Source: Caldalkalibacillus salinus
Lineage (GTDB): Bacteria > Bacillota > Bacilli > Caldalkalibacillales > JCM-10596
Direction: 5' to 3'
Assembly (NCBI RefSeq): GCF_016745835.1
Contig: NZ_JAERVL010000024.1
Location: forward strand, 1-64,000
DNA: 64,000 nt
The notes beneath the pieces are model-generated. The model did no database searches and had not been told where the DNA came from. It was given only the letters and a program-made list of their open reading frames with translations. The position numbers were made by a program, and so were the translations under genes. Shown piece by piece: positions 1-10,350 of the stretch (position 1 is its first letter; each line of letters opens with the position of its first letter).

Positions 1-29
1 TATAGCCATACAATTAAGGTTCCTTTGCT

Positions 30-73
30 AAATACGAATAAAAAGGATGAGTTGTAATTAATTGTTCGGAAAT
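30..73. promoter_or_regulatory. PurR operator (two PurBoxes) upstream of purE
   Basis: ATTGTTCGGAAAT at 61-73 matches the reverse orientation of the B. subtilis PurBox (AWWWCCGAACWWT) at all 13 positions. A weaker forward box with a central CGAA lies at 30-42 (10 of 13 positions). The two are inverted and about 18 nt apart, close to the 16-17 nt known for PurR operators. They lie just upstream of the predicted promoter, so PRPP-sensitive repression by PurR is inferred. Confidence 0.72.
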
Positions 74-122
74 CGGGTTGACTGTATACGCCCCCTTTGT
101 TACACTTTAGGTGTAAGATGTT

Positions 123-150
123 CTGACAAGATTAAACAAAATTCTACTAT
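123..150 (+). promoter_or_regulatory. Predicted sigma-A promoter of the pur operon
   Basis: CTGACA (123-128) and TACTAT (145-150) are separated by 16 bp and sit between the PurR boxes and the riboswitch. Transcription would begin near 157, right at the 5' side of the aptamer. An overlapping TATAAA at 148-153 is an alternative -10 element with a 19 bp spacer. Confidence 0.5.
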
Positions 151-160
151 AAAATGTATA

Positions 161-229
161 CCTCGTATATCGTCGAGAATAGGGCTCGAAAGTTTCTACC
201 CAAAGACCGTAAATTTTTGGACTACGAGG
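161..229 (+). ncRNA. Guanine-type purine riboswitch aptamer
   Basis: P1 is formed by CCTCGTAT (from 161) and ACGAGG (ending 229). P2 is TCGAG/CTCGA with loop AATAGGG, and P3 is CCAAAGA/TTTTTGG with loop CCGTAAA. The joining segment TTTCTACC and the GGACTACGAGG 3' side are typical of the purine riboswitch family. The specificity pyrimidine, between GGA and TACG, is C, which indicates guanine/hypoxanthine rather than adenine. Together with the terminator at 343-385 it is expected to stop pur transcription when guanine is abundant. Confidence 0.93.
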
Positions 230-342
230 GAAAGAGAATCTAGGGTTCCATGATCTCTCTTTATTCGATGAGGATGAGATTGTATGGTCCAAGCGATTCA
301 AGTATGCGATTAAGCATATGACACCGAAGGGATAAAAGCCCA

Positions 343-385
343 GGCGGGTAGGTTTCTCTTGTAATGAGATCTACCCGTCTTTTTT
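343..385 (+). terminator. Riboswitch-controlled intrinsic terminator before purE
   Basis: GGCGGGTAG (343-351) pairs with CTACCCGTC (371-379), with an inner TCTC/GAGA extension, followed by a run of six T. It lies between the guanine aptamer and purE and is the expected expression platform. CTACCC in the aptamer core (196-201) is complementary to GGGTAG of the 5' arm, a possible but untested antiterminator pairing. Confidence 0.85.
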
Positions 386-423
386 AATGCCAAATTATAG
401 TACAAGTTGAGAGAGGTGAAACA

Positions 424-927
424 ATGAGTGCTGTTGTGGGTGTCATTATGGGAAGCACCTCAGATTGGGAGACAATGCAACATGCATGTCAGATCTTAGA
501 GGAACTGGATATTTCTTATGAAAAGAGAGTTGTTTCTGCTCATCGTACTCCTGATGAAATGTTCCAGTATGCTGAGCAAGCCGAAGAGAGAGGGATAAAA
601 GTTGTAATTGCAGGTGCAGGAGGTGCTGCACATTTACCTGGTATGGTCGCTGCAAAAACTCCCCTACCCGTCATAGGAGTCCCGGTGAAGTCTTCTTCTC
701 TAAACGGGCTGGATTCTTTGCTATCTATTGTGCAAATGCCGGGTGGGGTTCCTGTTGCAACCGTGTCGATAGGTAAAGCAGGAGCCATCAATGCAGGACT
801 TTTAGCTGCAAGCATGCTTGGCGCAAACGATTCAGATCTATTAACAAGATTAAAGGAGAGAAGAGACCAGATCAGACAACGTGTGTTGGATGAGGCTGAG
901 CTCGCTAACTATGAGATTAACCTCTAA
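424..927 (+). CDS. purE: N5-carboxyaminoimidazole ribonucleotide mutase
   Basis: PurE class I converts N5-CAIR, made by PurK, into CAIR in de novo purine synthesis in the cytosol. The 167-residue length is normal for the family. The nucleotide-binding GSTSDW motif is at residues 10-15, SAHRTP at 38-43, and the glycine-rich [12 protein letters not shown] stretch follows. The ATG at 424 is preceded by GAGAGGTG, a good ribosome binding site. It is the first gene of the operon, about 40 nt after the riboswitch terminator, and its stop lies directly before the purK start region. The PurE-PurK pair indicates the two-step ATP- and bicarbonate-dependent route rather than the single-step class II enzyme. 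Confidence 0.97.
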   Translation: MSAVVGVIMGSTSDWETMQHACQILEELDISYEKRVVSAHRTPDEMFQYAEQAEERGIKVVIAGAGGAAHLPGMVAAKTPLPVIGVPVKSSSLNGLDSLLSIVQMPGGVPVATVSIGKAGAINAGLLAASMLGANDSDLLTRLKERRDQIRQRVLDEAELANYEINL

Positions 928-937
928 TGATAGGACT

Positions 938-2170
938 GTGAGTGACAAAAGTATGCAAGTATTTGAACCAAAAAGTCAAATAGAAACGTCTGATAACATC
1001 GCAACGAAGGACCAAGATGATAAGCACAATGCCAGTAAAAGGACACTACCTCCTGCCACAATCGGTATATTGGGAGGTGGGCAGCTTGGTAGAATGATGG
1101 CGCTTGAAGCGCGTGAGATGGGATATCGGATTATGACGCTTGATCCTACGTTTGACAGTCCGTGTGCTCAGGTTGCTGACTCGCATGTACAAAAACCCTT
1201 TAACAGTGTTGAAGGAGCAATAGAGCTAGCAGAACAAGCAGATATCATCACTTATGAATTTGAAAATATAAGCGCAGAAGTCGCCCACCATCTTGAGAAA
1301 ACGAGTCATATGCCACAAGGGTATCGATTGTTATATGCCACTCAGAATCGGATACGAGAAAAACAGGCGATAGAAAAGGCTGGAGTGAAAGTCGCCCCAT
1401 ATTACAAAATACAAGATGAGGCCGATTTACACGAAGGCCTAGAACAATTAGATTATCCGGCTGTTTTAAAAACAACTGAAGGTGGTTACGACGGAAAAGG
1501 ACAATTGGTCATACGTGCTGAGGAAGACTTGTTGCACGCCATAGATATGGTACGTCAAAGTAAACAACCATTAGTATTAGAACAATGGGTAGCATTTGAA
1601 AAAGAAATATCTGTCGTTATCGCTCGTAACCCTAATGGCGAAGTTGCGACCTTTCCTGTGGGCGAGAACATACACAGAGAAAATATATTGCACGCAACAA
1701 TTGCCCCGGCAAGAATTAGTGAGTCTGTTCAAAAACAAGCGCTCAGTGTGGCAAGAAAGTTAGCACAGACGTTTGAATTGGTGGGACTGTTAGCAATAGA
1801 GATGTTTGTGTTGCCAACGGGAGAAGTTCTTGTAAATGAATTAGCGCCAAGGCCGCATAATTCAGGACACTATACTCAACAGGGGTGTATGACTTCACAG
1901 TTTGAACAACACGTGCGTGCCGTTTGCAATCTGCCTTTAGGGGCGACAGATCTTCACACACCGACAGTAATGGTAAATATACTTGGCGAACATCTAGACG
2001 ATGCTGTTGGTCAACTCACACAGATGTCTAGTCACATGAAAGTGCACCTTTATGGTAAAAAGGACGCAAAGCCTAAGAGGAAAATGGGGCATTTAAACGT
2101 CACTGCTAATACGATTGAAGAGGCATTTTCTCAAATAAATCATCTTCAGATTTGGGACCCTATAGAGTAA
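938..2170 (+). CDS. purK: N5-carboxyaminoimidazole ribonucleotide synthase
   Basis: PurK is an ATP-grasp enzyme that carboxylates AIR with bicarbonate and ATP to give N5-CAIR for PurE. The nucleotide-fold motif IGILGGGQLGRMM follows an N-terminal extension. The ATP-grasp segment TTEGGYDGKGQ and the metal-binding NELAPRPHNSGHY segment are present. The start is uncertain. GTG at 938 follows purE by 10 nt but has only a weak, close AGGA. ATG at 911 would overlap purE, ATG 953 is also in frame, and the frame stays open back to 881. From 938 the protein has about 35 residues of polar, low-complexity sequence before the catalytic core, longer than is usual. The C-terminus is followed by an AT-rich repeat region before purB. 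Confidence 0.9.
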   Translation: MSDKSMQVFEPKSQIETSDNIATKDQDDKHNASKRTLPPATIGILGGGQLGRMMALEAREMGYRIMTLDPTFDSPCAQVADSHVQKPFNSVEGAIELAEQADIITYEFENISAEVAHHLEKTSHMPQGYRLLYATQNRIREKQAIEKAGVKVAPYYKIQDEADLHEGLEQLDYPAVLKTTEGGYDGKGQLVIRAEEDLLHAIDMVRQSKQPLVLEQWVAFEKEISVVIARNPNGEVATFPVGENIHRENILHATIAPARISESVQKQALSVARKLAQTFELVGLLAIEMFVLPTGEVLVNELAPRPHNSGHYTQQGCMTSQFEQHVRAVCNLPLGATDLHTPTVMVNILGEHLDDAVGQLTQMSSHMKVHLYGKKDAKPKRKMGHLNVTANTIEEAFSQINHLQIWDPIE

Positions 2171-2204
2171 CACTAACACTAAGCTTACTTTAAAAATATA
2201 GAAA

Positions 2205-2292
2205 AATAATAGTCCAAAAATTATACCCGTAGTCCAACTGTAGTCTAAAATAATACATGTAGCTGACAATAATACATGTAGTCTAAAATAAT
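2205..2292. repeat. Degenerate 19-nt tandem repeat between purK and purB
   Basis: TGTAGTCTAAAATAAT occurs at 2239-2254 and 2277-2292, exactly 38 nt apart. AATAATACATGTAG occurs at 2249-2262 and 2268-2281, 19 nt apart. The layout fits three to five degenerate copies of a 19-nt unit such as ACATGTAGTCTAAAATAAT. There is no coding potential. No recognised regulatory motif is seen apart from the palindromic ACATGT. Confidence 0.7.
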
Positions 2293-2360
2293 GGTTAAGC
2301 CATGGAACTTTAAAAAGTAATATAAAAATGAAACGAGTATGTAACGGGAGGTTTTTTAAC

Positions 2361-3656
2361 ATGATTGAACGTTATACACGACCAGAGATGAAAGCCATCT
2401 GGACGGAAGAAAATAAATTTAAAGCATGGTTAGAGGTTGAAATACTAGCCTGTGAAGCATGGTCTGAGCTAGGGCACATTCCCAAAGAAGATGTCAAATT
2501 AATTAGAGAAAATGCACGTATTAACGTAGACCGCATTTTAGAAATAGAAGAGGAAACAAGACATGACGTGGTTGCTTTCACTCGAGGAGTGGCTGAAACA
2601 CTAGGCCCAGAGTCTAAGTGGGTGCATTACGGTTTAACCTCTACAGACGTGGTGGACACGGCCTTGGGTTATATACTCAAACAGGCGAATGACATTCTAT
2701 TTAAAGATTTGGAACAGTTTGTCGAGGTGCTAAAAAATAAGGCTCTTGAGCACAAATACACGGTCATGATGGGAAGAACACATGGTGTGCACGCTGAGCC
2801 TACGACCTTTGGTGTGAAGATGGCCCTTTGGTATGAAGAGATGAAGCGTAATGTAGCGCGCTTTAAAGACGCTGCACAAGGGGTAACGTTCGGTAAAATG
2901 TCTGGCGCTGTAGGTACTTTTGCAAACATTGACCCTTTTATAGAAGAATACGTGTGTGAAAAGCTTGAACTTCAACCTGCCCCCGTTTCTACTCAAACCT
3001 TACAACGGGATCGTCATGCTCATTATCTTAGCACGCTAGCGCTGATCGCCACTTCACTCGAGAAGTTTGCTACCGAAATTAGAGGTTTACAAAAGAGCGA
3101 AACGAGAGAAGTCGAAGAGCGTTTTGGTAAAGGTCAAAAAGGTTCATCAGCAATGCCACACAAACGTAATCCTGTCGGTTCAGAGAATATCACAGGGTTA
3201 GCGCGCGTGGTTCGAGGGCATATGGTGTCAGCGTATGAAAATGTTCCTTTATGGCATGAGCGTGATATTTCTCATTCCTCAGTTGAACGCATTATCCTAC
3301 CCGATACAACCATACTTTTAAATTACATGCTTAATCGCTTCGCCAAAATCGTGGATGAGTTGACAGTTTTCCCTGAAAATATGGAGCGTAACATGGATCG
3401 AACGTTTGGGCTCATCTACTCTCAACGTGTATTACTAACACTGATTAACAAAGGTTTAAAACGTGAGGAAGCGTACGATTTAGTGCAATCGAAGGCGATG
3501 GAAGCGTGGGAGAATCAGACATCATTCAGAGGGCTACTAGAAAAAGAAGATAAGATTACAGACACTTTGAGTCCTGAAGAGCTTGATGAATGTTTTGATT
3601 ATCATCACCACATGCAGCGTGTCGATACCATCTTTAAGAGAGTGGGACTTGAATAA
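2361..3656 (+). CDS. purB: Adenylosuccinate lyase
   Basis: PurB acts twice: it releases fumarate from SAICAR to give AICAR, and from adenylosuccinate to give AMP. It belongs to the fumarase/aspartase superfamily. The signature [10 protein letters not shown] is near residue 262, the catalytic histidine segment [12 protein letters not shown] is upstream, and TSTDVVDTA is near residue 95. The ATG at 2361 (MIERYTRP) is preceded by GGGAGG with good spacing, and the 431-residue length is standard; an in-frame ATG at 2328 has no comparable site. The 190-nt gap from purK is the largest inside the first half of the operon and holds the 19-nt repeats. Confidence 0.97.
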   Translation: MIERYTRPEMKAIWTEENKFKAWLEVEILACEAWSELGHIPKEDVKLIRENARINVDRILEIEEETRHDVVAFTRGVAETLGPESKWVHYGLTSTDVVDTALGYILKQANDILFKDLEQFVEVLKNKALEHKYTVMMGRTHGVHAEPTTFGVKMALWYEEMKRNVARFKDAAQGVTFGKMSGAVGTFANIDPFIEEYVCEKLELQPAPVSTQTLQRDRHAHYLSTLALIATSLEKFATEIRGLQKSETREVEERFGKGQKGSSAMPHKRNPVGSENITGLARVVRGHMVSAYENVPLWHERDISHSSVERIILPDTTILLNYMLNRFAKIVDELTVFPENMERNMDRTFGLIYSQRVLLTLINKGLKREEAYDLVQSKAMEAWENQTSFRGLLEKEDKITDTLSPEELDECFDYHHHMQRVDTIFKRVGLE

Positions 3657-3720
3657 AAGAGCAGCTGAACAATATTGTGTAAAAGGTGATCAGAGAATCT
3701 TAAACAAGGGGGAGTGGAGA

Positions 3721-4440
3721 TTGAACAGAGGGCCATTATTATATGAGGGGAAAGCCAAACGTATTTATCAAACTGACGAAGCATCTATCGTCTGGGTTGA
3801 GTATAAGGACGATGCTACCGCTTTTAACGGAGATAAAAAAGGGGCCATTAAAGAGAAAGGTGTTTTAAATAATCGTATTAGTGGCTTATTTTTTAAATAC
3901 TTGCAGGAAAAAGGTATCTCTACACATTTTGTGCAACAGTTGTCAGAACGAGAGCAATTAGTACAAAAAGTAGAGATTATTCCCGTCGAGGTCGTTGTAC
4001 GCAATAGAGCGGCTGGGAGTATGGCCAAACGATTAGGCCTTGAAGAAGGGACTCAGCTACCTTTTCCAATTGTTGAATACTACTACAAAGATGATGCACT
4101 AGGTGATCCTTTGATAACGGAAGCGCACGTTCACGTTTTGGGGTTAGCGACTGAGGACCAACTTCAGAAGATGAAAGAGGATGCTTTACAGATTAATCGT
4201 CATCTACAGGACTTTTTATTACAAAAAGATATTGAGTTAATAGATTTCAAGCTTGAGTTTGGGCTAACGTCATATAATGATGTGATTCTCGCAGATGAAA
4301 TCTCCCCTGATACCTGTCGCTTTTGGGATGTACACACTCAGAAGAAACTAGATAAAGATCGGTTTAGACGTGATTTAGGAGATGTAGAAGAGGCTTATGA
4401 AGAAATCCTAACGAGACTTGGAGGGTACGAGAATGTTTAA
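3721..4440 (+). CDS. purC: Phosphoribosylaminoimidazole-succinocarboxamide (SAICAR) synthase
   Basis: PurC condenses CAIR with aspartate using ATP. The protein starts with the typical LLYEGKAKRIY nucleotide-binding segment, carries the VVVRNRAAGS motif, and has the signature LIDFKLEFG near residue 173. A TTG at 3721 is the most likely start because AAGGGGGAG lies just upstream and the product, 239 residues, has the usual family length. The frame is open further upstream into purB but lacks family similarity there. The stop overlaps the purS start by 8 nt, suggesting translational coupling. Confidence 0.96.
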   Translation: MNRGPLLYEGKAKRIYQTDEASIVWVEYKDDATAFNGDKKGAIKEKGVLNNRISGLFFKYLQEKGISTHFVQQLSEREQLVQKVEIIPVEVVVRNRAAGSMAKRLGLEEGTQLPFPIVEYYYKDDALGDPLITEAHVHVLGLATEDQLQKMKEDALQINRHLQDFLLQKDIELIDFKLEFGLTSYNDVILADEISPDTCRFWDVHTQKKLDKDRFRRDLGDVEEAYEEILTRLGGYENV

Positions 4441-4702
4441 AGTCATGGTTCATGTCACGCTCAAGGAAAGTGTTCTTGATCCGCAAGGGAGTGCGGTGAA
4501 AAAGTCTTTACACACGATGCAGTACGAAGAGGTGCAGGACGTGCGTATAGGTAAATATATGGAGTTAGATATTCAAGCGGATAGTGAACAAGCAGCGAGA
4601 GCACGTGTCACAGAGATGTGCGAGAAACTGCTATCTAATCCTGTAATAGAAGACTACGAGATTCAGATACAAGAATGTCCACAACAAGTGACAGGAGGAT
4701 AA
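4433..4702 (+). CDS. purS: Phosphoribosylformylglycinamidine synthase subunit PurS
   Basis: PurS is the small structural subunit that bridges PurL and PurQ in the three-part FGAM synthase of Gram-positive bacteria. It is thought to help channel ammonia from the glutaminase to the synthetase. The 89-residue product begins [19 protein letters not shown], typical of the family. The ATG at 4433 overlaps the end of purC and follows GGAGGG. purQ starts only 4 nt after the stop, with AGGAGG formed by the last codons of purS. The order purS-purQ-purL fits their joint assembly. Confidence 0.95.
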   Translation: MFKVMVHVTLKESVLDPQGSAVKKSLHTMQYEEVQDVRIGKYMELDIQADSEQAARARVTEMCEKLLSNPVIEDYEIQIQECPQQVTGG

Positions 4703-4706
4703 AACC

Positions 4707-5390
4707 ATGAAATTTGCTGTTCTTGTCTTCCCCGGTTCGAACTGTGATGTTGATATGTACCATGCTATCAAAGACGGTTTACAAATGGACGTCGATTACG
4801 TTTGGCACCATCAAACGGACTTGAGTGCTTATGACGGTATCCTCTTGCCCGGTGGTTTCTCTTATGGAGATTATCTGCGCTCAGGTGCTATTGCCAGATT
4901 TGCCCCTGTTATGGGTGAGGTCCAGAAAGCAGCGAAGGAAGGAAAACTCATCCTAGGTGTGTGTAACGGGTTCCAGGTGTTACTAGAAGCGGGTTTACTA
5001 CCTGGAGCCATGCGTCGTAATGACAGTCTTAAATTTAGATGCTTTCATACACCATTAGAGGTTGTGAACAATCAAACGGCCTTCACTACTCAGTACGATC
5101 AAGGTGAGATTATATCTATTCCTATTGCCCATGGAGACGGGAATTATTACTGTGACCCAGCTACTTTACAAGACTTAGAGAAAAACAATCAGATTGTGTT
5201 CAAGTATCAAGAAAATCCGAACGGGTCAGTAGCCGATATCGCGGGTGTCATTAATAAACAAGGTAACGTACTAGGGATGATGCCACATCCTGAGCGGGCT
5301 GTAGAAACATTACTAGGATCCGCTGACGGTAAAAGATTGTTTACGTCCATTTTAGCGAATTGGAGGGAACGTCATGTCACAAACGTATGA
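4707..5390 (+). CDS. purQ: Phosphoribosylformylglycinamidine synthase, glutaminase subunit
   Basis: PurQ is a class I glutamine amidotransferase that releases ammonia for the PurL reaction (FGAR to FGAM). The nucleophile cysteine lies in GVCNGFQ near residue 86, and the His-Glu pair is in PHPERAVE near residue 193. FPGSNCD at the N-terminus is typical of PurQ. The 227-residue length is normal. The ATG at 4707 follows AGGAGG at ideal spacing. The 3' end overlaps the first 17 nt of purL, in keeping with coupled translation of complex partners. Confidence 0.97.
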   Translation: MKFAVLVFPGSNCDVDMYHAIKDGLQMDVDYVWHHQTDLSAYDGILLPGGFSYGDYLRSGAIARFAPVMGEVQKAAKEGKLILGVCNGFQVLLEAGLLPGAMRRNDSLKFRCFHTPLEVVNNQTAFTTQYDQGEIISIPIAHGDGNYYCDPATLQDLEKNNQIVFKYQENPNGSVADIAGVINKQGNVLGMMPHPERAVETLLGSADGKRLFTSILANWRERHVTNV

Positions 5391-7611
5391 ACCAACACCA
5401 GAACAAATAGAAGCTAAACGGATGTACGCTGATATGGGGTTAACGGATGAGGAATATGCGCTAGTCATAAAGCTTCTGGGTAGAAAGCCCAATTACACTG
5501 AGACAGGACTTTATAGTGTCATGTGGTCGGAACATTGTAGCTATAAGAACTCAAAGCCTGTGCTTAGAAAGTTCCCAACTGAAGGAAAGCAAGTGTTACA
5601 AGGGCCGGGAGAAGGCGCTGGCATCGTTGATATTGGAGACGGGCAGGCCGTTGTCTTTAAAATAGAGTCGCATAACCACCCATCCGCAATTGAGCCTTAC
5701 CAAGGGGCGGCAACTGGTGTGGGCGGCATTATCCGCGACGTTTTTTCTATGGGAGCGAGACCTATTGCACTATTAAACTCATTACGATTTGGAGAACTAG
5801 ACTCTGCTAAAGTCCGTTACCTCTTTGAACATGTGGTCGAGGGGATCGCAGGCTATGGCAACTGTATCGGTATCCCAACTGTGGGTGGAGAAATTTATTT
5901 TGACCCGTGCTATGAAGGGAACCCGTTAGTGAATGCCATGTGTGTAGGGATTATAGAACAAGATAAAATCCAAAAGGGTGTGGCCAAAGGAATTGGTAAC
6001 CCTGTGATGTATGTCGGGGCGAGCACTGGCCGCGACGGGATACACGGCGCAACATTTGCCTCCGAAGAGTTGAGTGAGCAATCGGAAAGTAAACGTCCAG
6101 CCGTTCAAGTCGGAGACCCTTTTATGGAAAAGCTACTAATCGAAGCGTGTTTAGAGCTTATTGATACTGGTGCTGTCCAAGGAATTCAAGACATGGGGGC
6201 AGCAGGGCTCGCGTCGTCCAGCTCTGAAATGGCGAGTAAAGCGGGGAACGGTATAGAGCTTGACCTCGACCTCGTACCCCAACGGGAAAAAGGGATGTCA
6301 GCATACGAAATGATGCTTTCTGAATCCCAAGAGCGAATGCTCGTTGTGGTCGAAAAAGGAAGAGAGGATGAAGTGAAGGCCATCTTCGATAAGTGGGGAT
6401 TGCATTCAGCAACCGTCGGCAGAGTGACCGACACAGGCAAATTGCAATTAAAGCATAAAGACCAAATTGTAGCGGATGTGCCTGTTGATAGTTTAGCTGA
6501 GGACGCACCGGTGTATCATAAGCCGTCAAAAGTCCCTACCTATTATGAGACCTTCCAACAGTCTGAATCCCCAGCCATAAAGGTTGAATCACTGAAGGAC
6601 AGCTGGCTTGATCTCATGGCCTCTCCAACGATTGCAAGTAAAGAATGGGTCTATCAACAGTATGATCATATGGTACGGACAAATACGGTTGTCTCACCAG
6701 GCTCTGATGCGGCGGTACTCCGTATCCGTGATACACGCAAAGCACTAGCGATGACGACAGACTGTAATGCCAGATATATTTATTTAGACCCTGAGGTAGG
6801 AGGCGCGATAGCCGTAGCCGAGGCTGCACGCAATATTGTTTGTTCCGGTGGTCAACCATTAGCTATTACAGACTGCTTAAACTTTGGAAACCCGGAACAT
6901 CCTGAAATCTTCTGGCAGTTTGAAAAAGCGGTGGATGGTATGAGTGCAGCTTGTCATAAGCTAGATACGCCTGTGATTGGGGGCAATGTTAGCTTATACA
7001 ATGAACGTAGTGGCATGGCCGTTTACCCCACACCTGTCGTCGGTATGGTTGGATTAATTGAAGATGTTGACCACATTACAACACAGGGGTGGAAAAAAGC
7101 GGGAGATGTGATCGTCCTACTCGGTGAAACACAGTCGGAATTTGGCGGTTCTGAGATCCAAAAGAAAGTGGATGGAGACATTTCTGGACGTCCGCCTGTT
7201 CTAAATTTAGAACGTGAGGAAGCTGTTCAGGCACTGACGCTTGAAGCCATTAAAGCAAACTGGGTATCTTCGGCACATGATGTGGCTGAAGGTGGCTTAG
7301 CTGTAGCGTTAGCGGAATGTGCGATAAGTGGAGAGAAAGGAGCCTCTGTTACCATCGATACGGACCTTGATCCAACCGCCCTGTTATTCTCTGAAAGTCA
7401 GTCTCGTATTCTCTTAAGCATAAAAGAGGAAGCTGTGACGTCATTCATAGAAAAGGCACAAGCGCATGGTGTTAAAGCATCCGTAATTGGAGAGGTAACC
7501 GATACGCCGCACATTGACGTCCACGTACAGGGTGAGCCAGTCGTTACAGCCTCTTTAGATGAATTAAAAGCAGCTTGGGAGGGAGCGATCCCATGTTACA
7601 TGACAACGTAA
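5374..7611 (+). CDS. purL: Phosphoribosylformylglycinamidine synthase, large subunit
   Basis: Small-type PurL (745 residues) is the ATP-dependent synthetase that uses ammonia from PurQ, with PurS as adaptor, to turn FGAR into FGAM. It contains the two AIR-synthase-like halves of the family. [17 protein letters not shown] in the N-terminal part and [21 protein letters not shown] are conserved substrate and nucleotide segments. The second half carries GGNVSLYNE and [16 protein letters not shown]. No glutaminase domain is fused, as expected with a separate purQ. The ATG at 5374 lies within the end of purQ, preceded by GGAGGG. Confidence 0.97.
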   Translation: MSQTYEPTPEQIEAKRMYADMGLTDEEYALVIKLLGRKPNYTETGLYSVMWSEHCSYKNSKPVLRKFPTEGKQVLQGPGEGAGIVDIGDGQAVVFKIESHNHPSAIEPYQGAATGVGGIIRDVFSMGARPIALLNSLRFGELDSAKVRYLFEHVVEGIAGYGNCIGIPTVGGEIYFDPCYEGNPLVNAMCVGIIEQDKIQKGVAKGIGNPVMYVGASTGRDGIHGATFASEELSEQSESKRPAVQVGDPFMEKLLIEACLELIDTGAVQGIQDMGAAGLASSSSEMASKAGNGIELDLDLVPQREKGMSAYEMMLSESQERMLVVVEKGREDEVKAIFDKWGLHSATVGRVTDTGKLQLKHKDQIVADVPVDSLAEDAPVYHKPSKVPTYYETFQQSESPAIKVESLKDSWLDLMASPTIASKEWVYQQYDHMVRTNTVVSPGSDAAVLRIRDTRKALAMTTDCNARYIYLDPEVGGAIAVAEAARNIVCSGGQPLAITDCLNFGNPEHPEIFWQFEKAVDGMSAACHKLDTPVIGGNVSLYNERSGMAVYPTPVVGMVGLIEDVDHITTQGWKKAGDVIVLLGETQSEFGGSEIQKKVDGDISGRPPVLNLEREEAVQALTLEAIKANWVSSAHDVAEGGLAVALAECAISGEKGASVTIDTDLDPTALLFSESQSRILLSIKEEAVTSFIEKAQAHGVKASVIGEVTDTPHIDVHVQGEPVVTASLDELKAAWEGAIPCYMTT

Positions 7612-9164
7612 AGGCCATAAATACAGCATCTAAGACGTCAGAAATAAAGTCTGCGGCAATAGAAGACGTGAAGACCGGAGACGTTAGTCAGTCAGGTAGT
7701 ATCGTCAACGCCCATTCAGCCCATTCAAAAATGTCGATACTTCAGCAAGACGAGTGGGACATGGATAAGCTTAATGAAGAGTGCGGTGTATTTGGTGTCT
7801 ACGGACATCCACAAGCCCCGGAATTAATCTATTACGGCTTACACGCCCTGCAACATCGGGGCCAAGAAAGTGCGGGGATTGTGGCTTCAGATGGTGAAAG
7901 TTTTACCCATCACAAGGGCATAGGGTTAGTCACAGAGGCTTTCGCAGATAATGCTTTATCCAAATTAACGGGGAACAAAGCGATCGGTCACGTGCGTTAT
8001 ACGACAGCGGGTGACAGTCGTTTAGAGAATGCCCAGCCACTAATATTTAAATATAAACACGGTAACCTTGCCCTCGCGCACAACGGGAACTTGGTCAACG
8101 CGTCCCAAATAAGAAGCTATTTAGAGCGACAGGGTTCAATTTTCCAAACGACAAGCGATACGGAAGTCATTGCTCACTTGATTGCGCGTTCCGGGTACGA
8201 CCAGATTGAAGAAGCGATCAAAGAAGCTTTAAGTATGATAAAAGGTGCCTATGCGTTGCTGATAATGACAGAGAACAAGTGTATTGCCGCTTTAGATCCT
8301 AACGGCTTAAGGCCATTATCTATAGGTAAAATCGGGGATGACTACGTCTTTTCCTCTGAGACATGTGCGTTTGATGTCACTGGAGCGGAATACTATCGTG
8401 AGGTTGAACCGGGAGAAATGGTCATCATAGATGAAGACGGCTTGCGTTCGGAACGTTTCACACCACAAACACAACAACGTTCGATTTGTAGCTTTGAATA
8501 TATTTATTTTGCACGTCCGGATAGTAACTTAGATGGCATTAACGTCCACACGAGTCGCAAAAGGTTAGGGAAGCAACTGGCGCGAGAGTTTCCTGTGGAC
8601 GCTGACGTTGTGACCGGGGTACCCGATTCTAGTATCTCAGCTGCTATCGGCTACGCAGAGGAATCAGGTATACCTTATGAACTAGGGTTGATTAAGAACC
8701 GTTACGTTGGGCGTACCTTTATTCAACCGAATCAAGCATTACGCTCCCAAGGCGTCCGTATGAAACTGAGTGCGGTACGCAAGGTTGTGGAAGGCAAGCG
8801 CGTGGTTATGATCGATGACTCTATTGTACGCGGTACAACGAGTGGAAGGATCGTCAAAATGCTACGGGAGGCAGGAGCCACGGAGGTTCATGTGCTCATA
8901 AGCTCACCCCCCGTGAGAAACTCATGTTATTACGGCATTGATACGTCTACACGCGAAGAGTTGATCGCCTCTAAAAAATCAGTCGATGACATTCGTGACT
9001 ATATTGAGGCTGATACGTTGACGTATCTAAGTGTAGAAGGCATGATTGAAGCCATCGGTCGGGAGGATGACAACCCGAATCGCGGACACTGCCTGGCTTG
9101 CTTTACTGGAAAGTATCCGACTGAAATTTATCCTGATAGCTTAAAGCCTTACGAGAAAGTATAG
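7593..9164 (+). CDS. purF: Amidophosphoribosyltransferase with a long N-terminal propeptide
   Basis: PurF commits PRPP to purine synthesis by making phosphoribosylamine with glutamine as nitrogen donor. The catalytic cysteine of the N-terminal nucleophile domain is in [11 protein letters not shown], which places it at residue 64 from the ATG at 7593. The PRPP-binding loop [14 protein letters not shown] is near residues 403-416. Cysteines in SICSFEY, RNSCYYG and GHCLACF match the Fe4S4 ligands of the B. subtilis enzyme. GGGAGG at 7578-7583 supports the start. The segment before the cysteine is about 63 residues, whereas the B. subtilis propeptide, removed to free Cys, is 11 residues. The gene overlaps purL by 19 nt. 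Confidence 0.95.
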   Translation: MLHDNVKAINTASKTSEIKSAAIEDVKTGDVSQSGSIVNAHSAHSKMSILQQDEWDMDKLNEECGVFGVYGHPQAPELIYYGLHALQHRGQESAGIVASDGESFTHHKGIGLVTEAFADNALSKLTGNKAIGHVRYTTAGDSRLENAQPLIFKYKHGNLALAHNGNLVNASQIRSYLERQGSIFQTTSDTEVIAHLIARSGYDQIEEAIKEALSMIKGAYALLIMTENKCIAALDPNGLRPLSIGKIGDDYVFSSETCAFDVTGAEYYREVEPGEMVIIDEDGLRSERFTPQTQQRSICSFEYIYFARPDSNLDGINVHTSRKRLGKQLAREFPVDADVVTGVPDSSISAAIGYAEESGIPYELGLIKNRYVGRTFIQPNQALRSQGVRMKLSAVRKVVEGKRVVMIDDSIVRGTTSGRIVKMLREAGATEVHVLISSPPVRNSCYYGIDTSTREELIASKKSVDDIRDYIEADTLTYLSVEGMIEAIGREDDNPNRGHCLACFTGKYPTEIYPDSLKPYEKV

Positions 9165-9179
9165 AAAGGGGCGTTTGAA

Positions 9180-10271
9180 GTGAGTGACGCATATAAACAA
9201 GCAGGCGTAGACATCCACGCGGGCTATGAGTCGGTCTCACGGATGAAAAAGCATGTACAGAAAACGATGAGACCTGAAGTTTTAGGCGGATTAGGGAGCT
9301 TTGGGGGCATGTTTGAATTACCAGTGGATCGTTATGAACAACCCGTATTAGTGTCTGGCACTGACGGTGTGGGGACAAAGCTTAAGCTGGCCTTTGACCT
9401 CGACCGCCATGATACCATCGGGATTGATGCAGTGGCTATGTGTGTGAATGATATTATCGTGCAAGGAGCCGAACCCCTTTACTTTCTAGACTATATCAGT
9501 TGTGGCAAGCTCGTCCCTGAAAAAATTGAAGACATTGTTGCGGGTATTGCTAATGGCTGTGCACAAGCGGGCTGTGCGCTTGTAGGTGGAGAAACGGCTG
9601 AAATGCCCGGATTCTATCCAGACGGGGAGTATGATATTGCTGGATTTGGTGTAGGTGTCGTAGACAAGAAGGATATCATTGATGGGTCTTCCATTGAACC
9701 AGGCGACCTACTCATAGGCTTACCCTCAAGCGGATTGCATAGTAATGGATACTCACTTGTACGGAAAATTTTATTGGACACACATCATATGGATTTAGAA
9801 GCACCTGTCGTCACACAACCGGGTAAAAATGTCGATACTTTAGATGACATTGATGGTCCGCGTCCAACCTTAGGAGACACGTTGCTCACCCCCACTCGGA
9901 TTTACGTCAAACAGGTGCTAGCACTATTAGAATCCTTTAATATTAAAGGCATGGCCCATATCACCGGTGGTGGATTTTATGAAAATATACCGAGGATGTT
10001 ACCTAAGCATGCTCAAGCAGAGATTGATGTCGGCTCTTGGCCAGTACCCGATATATTCACCTTGCTCAAAGATAAAGGAGATTTAACAGCGCAAGATATG
10101 TTTAACACGTTCAACATGGGGATCGGCTTTGTGTTGTGTGTCCCTAACGAAGAAGCTGTTGATGTCATACGCCGTGTTAAAGAGCTGGGTGAAGAAGCTT
10201 ACCTACTCGGGCGTATCGTTAAAGGCCAGCAAGAAGTAACATTAGCTGGGGTCCAATGGGGGACAACATGA
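9180..10271 (+). CDS. purM: Phosphoribosylformylglycinamidine cyclo-ligase (AIR synthetase)
   Basis: PurM closes the imidazole ring, converting FGAM to AIR with ATP. AIR-synthase motifs are clear: [10 protein letters not shown], the metal/nucleotide segment [17 protein letters not shown] near residue 136, and [17 protein letters not shown]. The product is 363 residues, slightly longer than the usual 340-350. GTG at 9180 is the start, with AAAGGGG upstream. It lies 15 nt after purF. A 79-nt gap with a new AAAGGAGG site separates it from purN. Confidence 0.97.
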   Translation: MSDAYKQAGVDIHAGYESVSRMKKHVQKTMRPEVLGGLGSFGGMFELPVDRYEQPVLVSGTDGVGTKLKLAFDLDRHDTIGIDAVAMCVNDIIVQGAEPLYFLDYISCGKLVPEKIEDIVAGIANGCAQAGCALVGGETAEMPGFYPDGEYDIAGFGVGVVDKKDIIDGSSIEPGDLLIGLPSSGLHSNGYSLVRKILLDTHHMDLEAPVVTQPGKNVDTLDDIDGPRPTLGDTLLTPTRIYVKQVLALLESFNIKGMAHITGGGFYENIPRMLPKHAQAEIDVGSWPVPDIFTLLKDKGDLTAQDMFNTFNMGIGFVLCVPNEEAVDVIRRVKELGEEAYLLGRIVKGQQEVTLAGVQWGTT

Positions 10272-10350
10272 CGAGAGCGAATGGAGAAGTGCATTATCAT
10301 TCTATGAGTCTATGCTACCTCACCAGTGTCGCTCAAAGGAGGCAACCTAA

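Noticed and set aside
62-253. 63-codon ORF in the pur leader
   Set aside because: It lies across the promoter and guanine aptamer and has no ribosome binding site or protein similarity.
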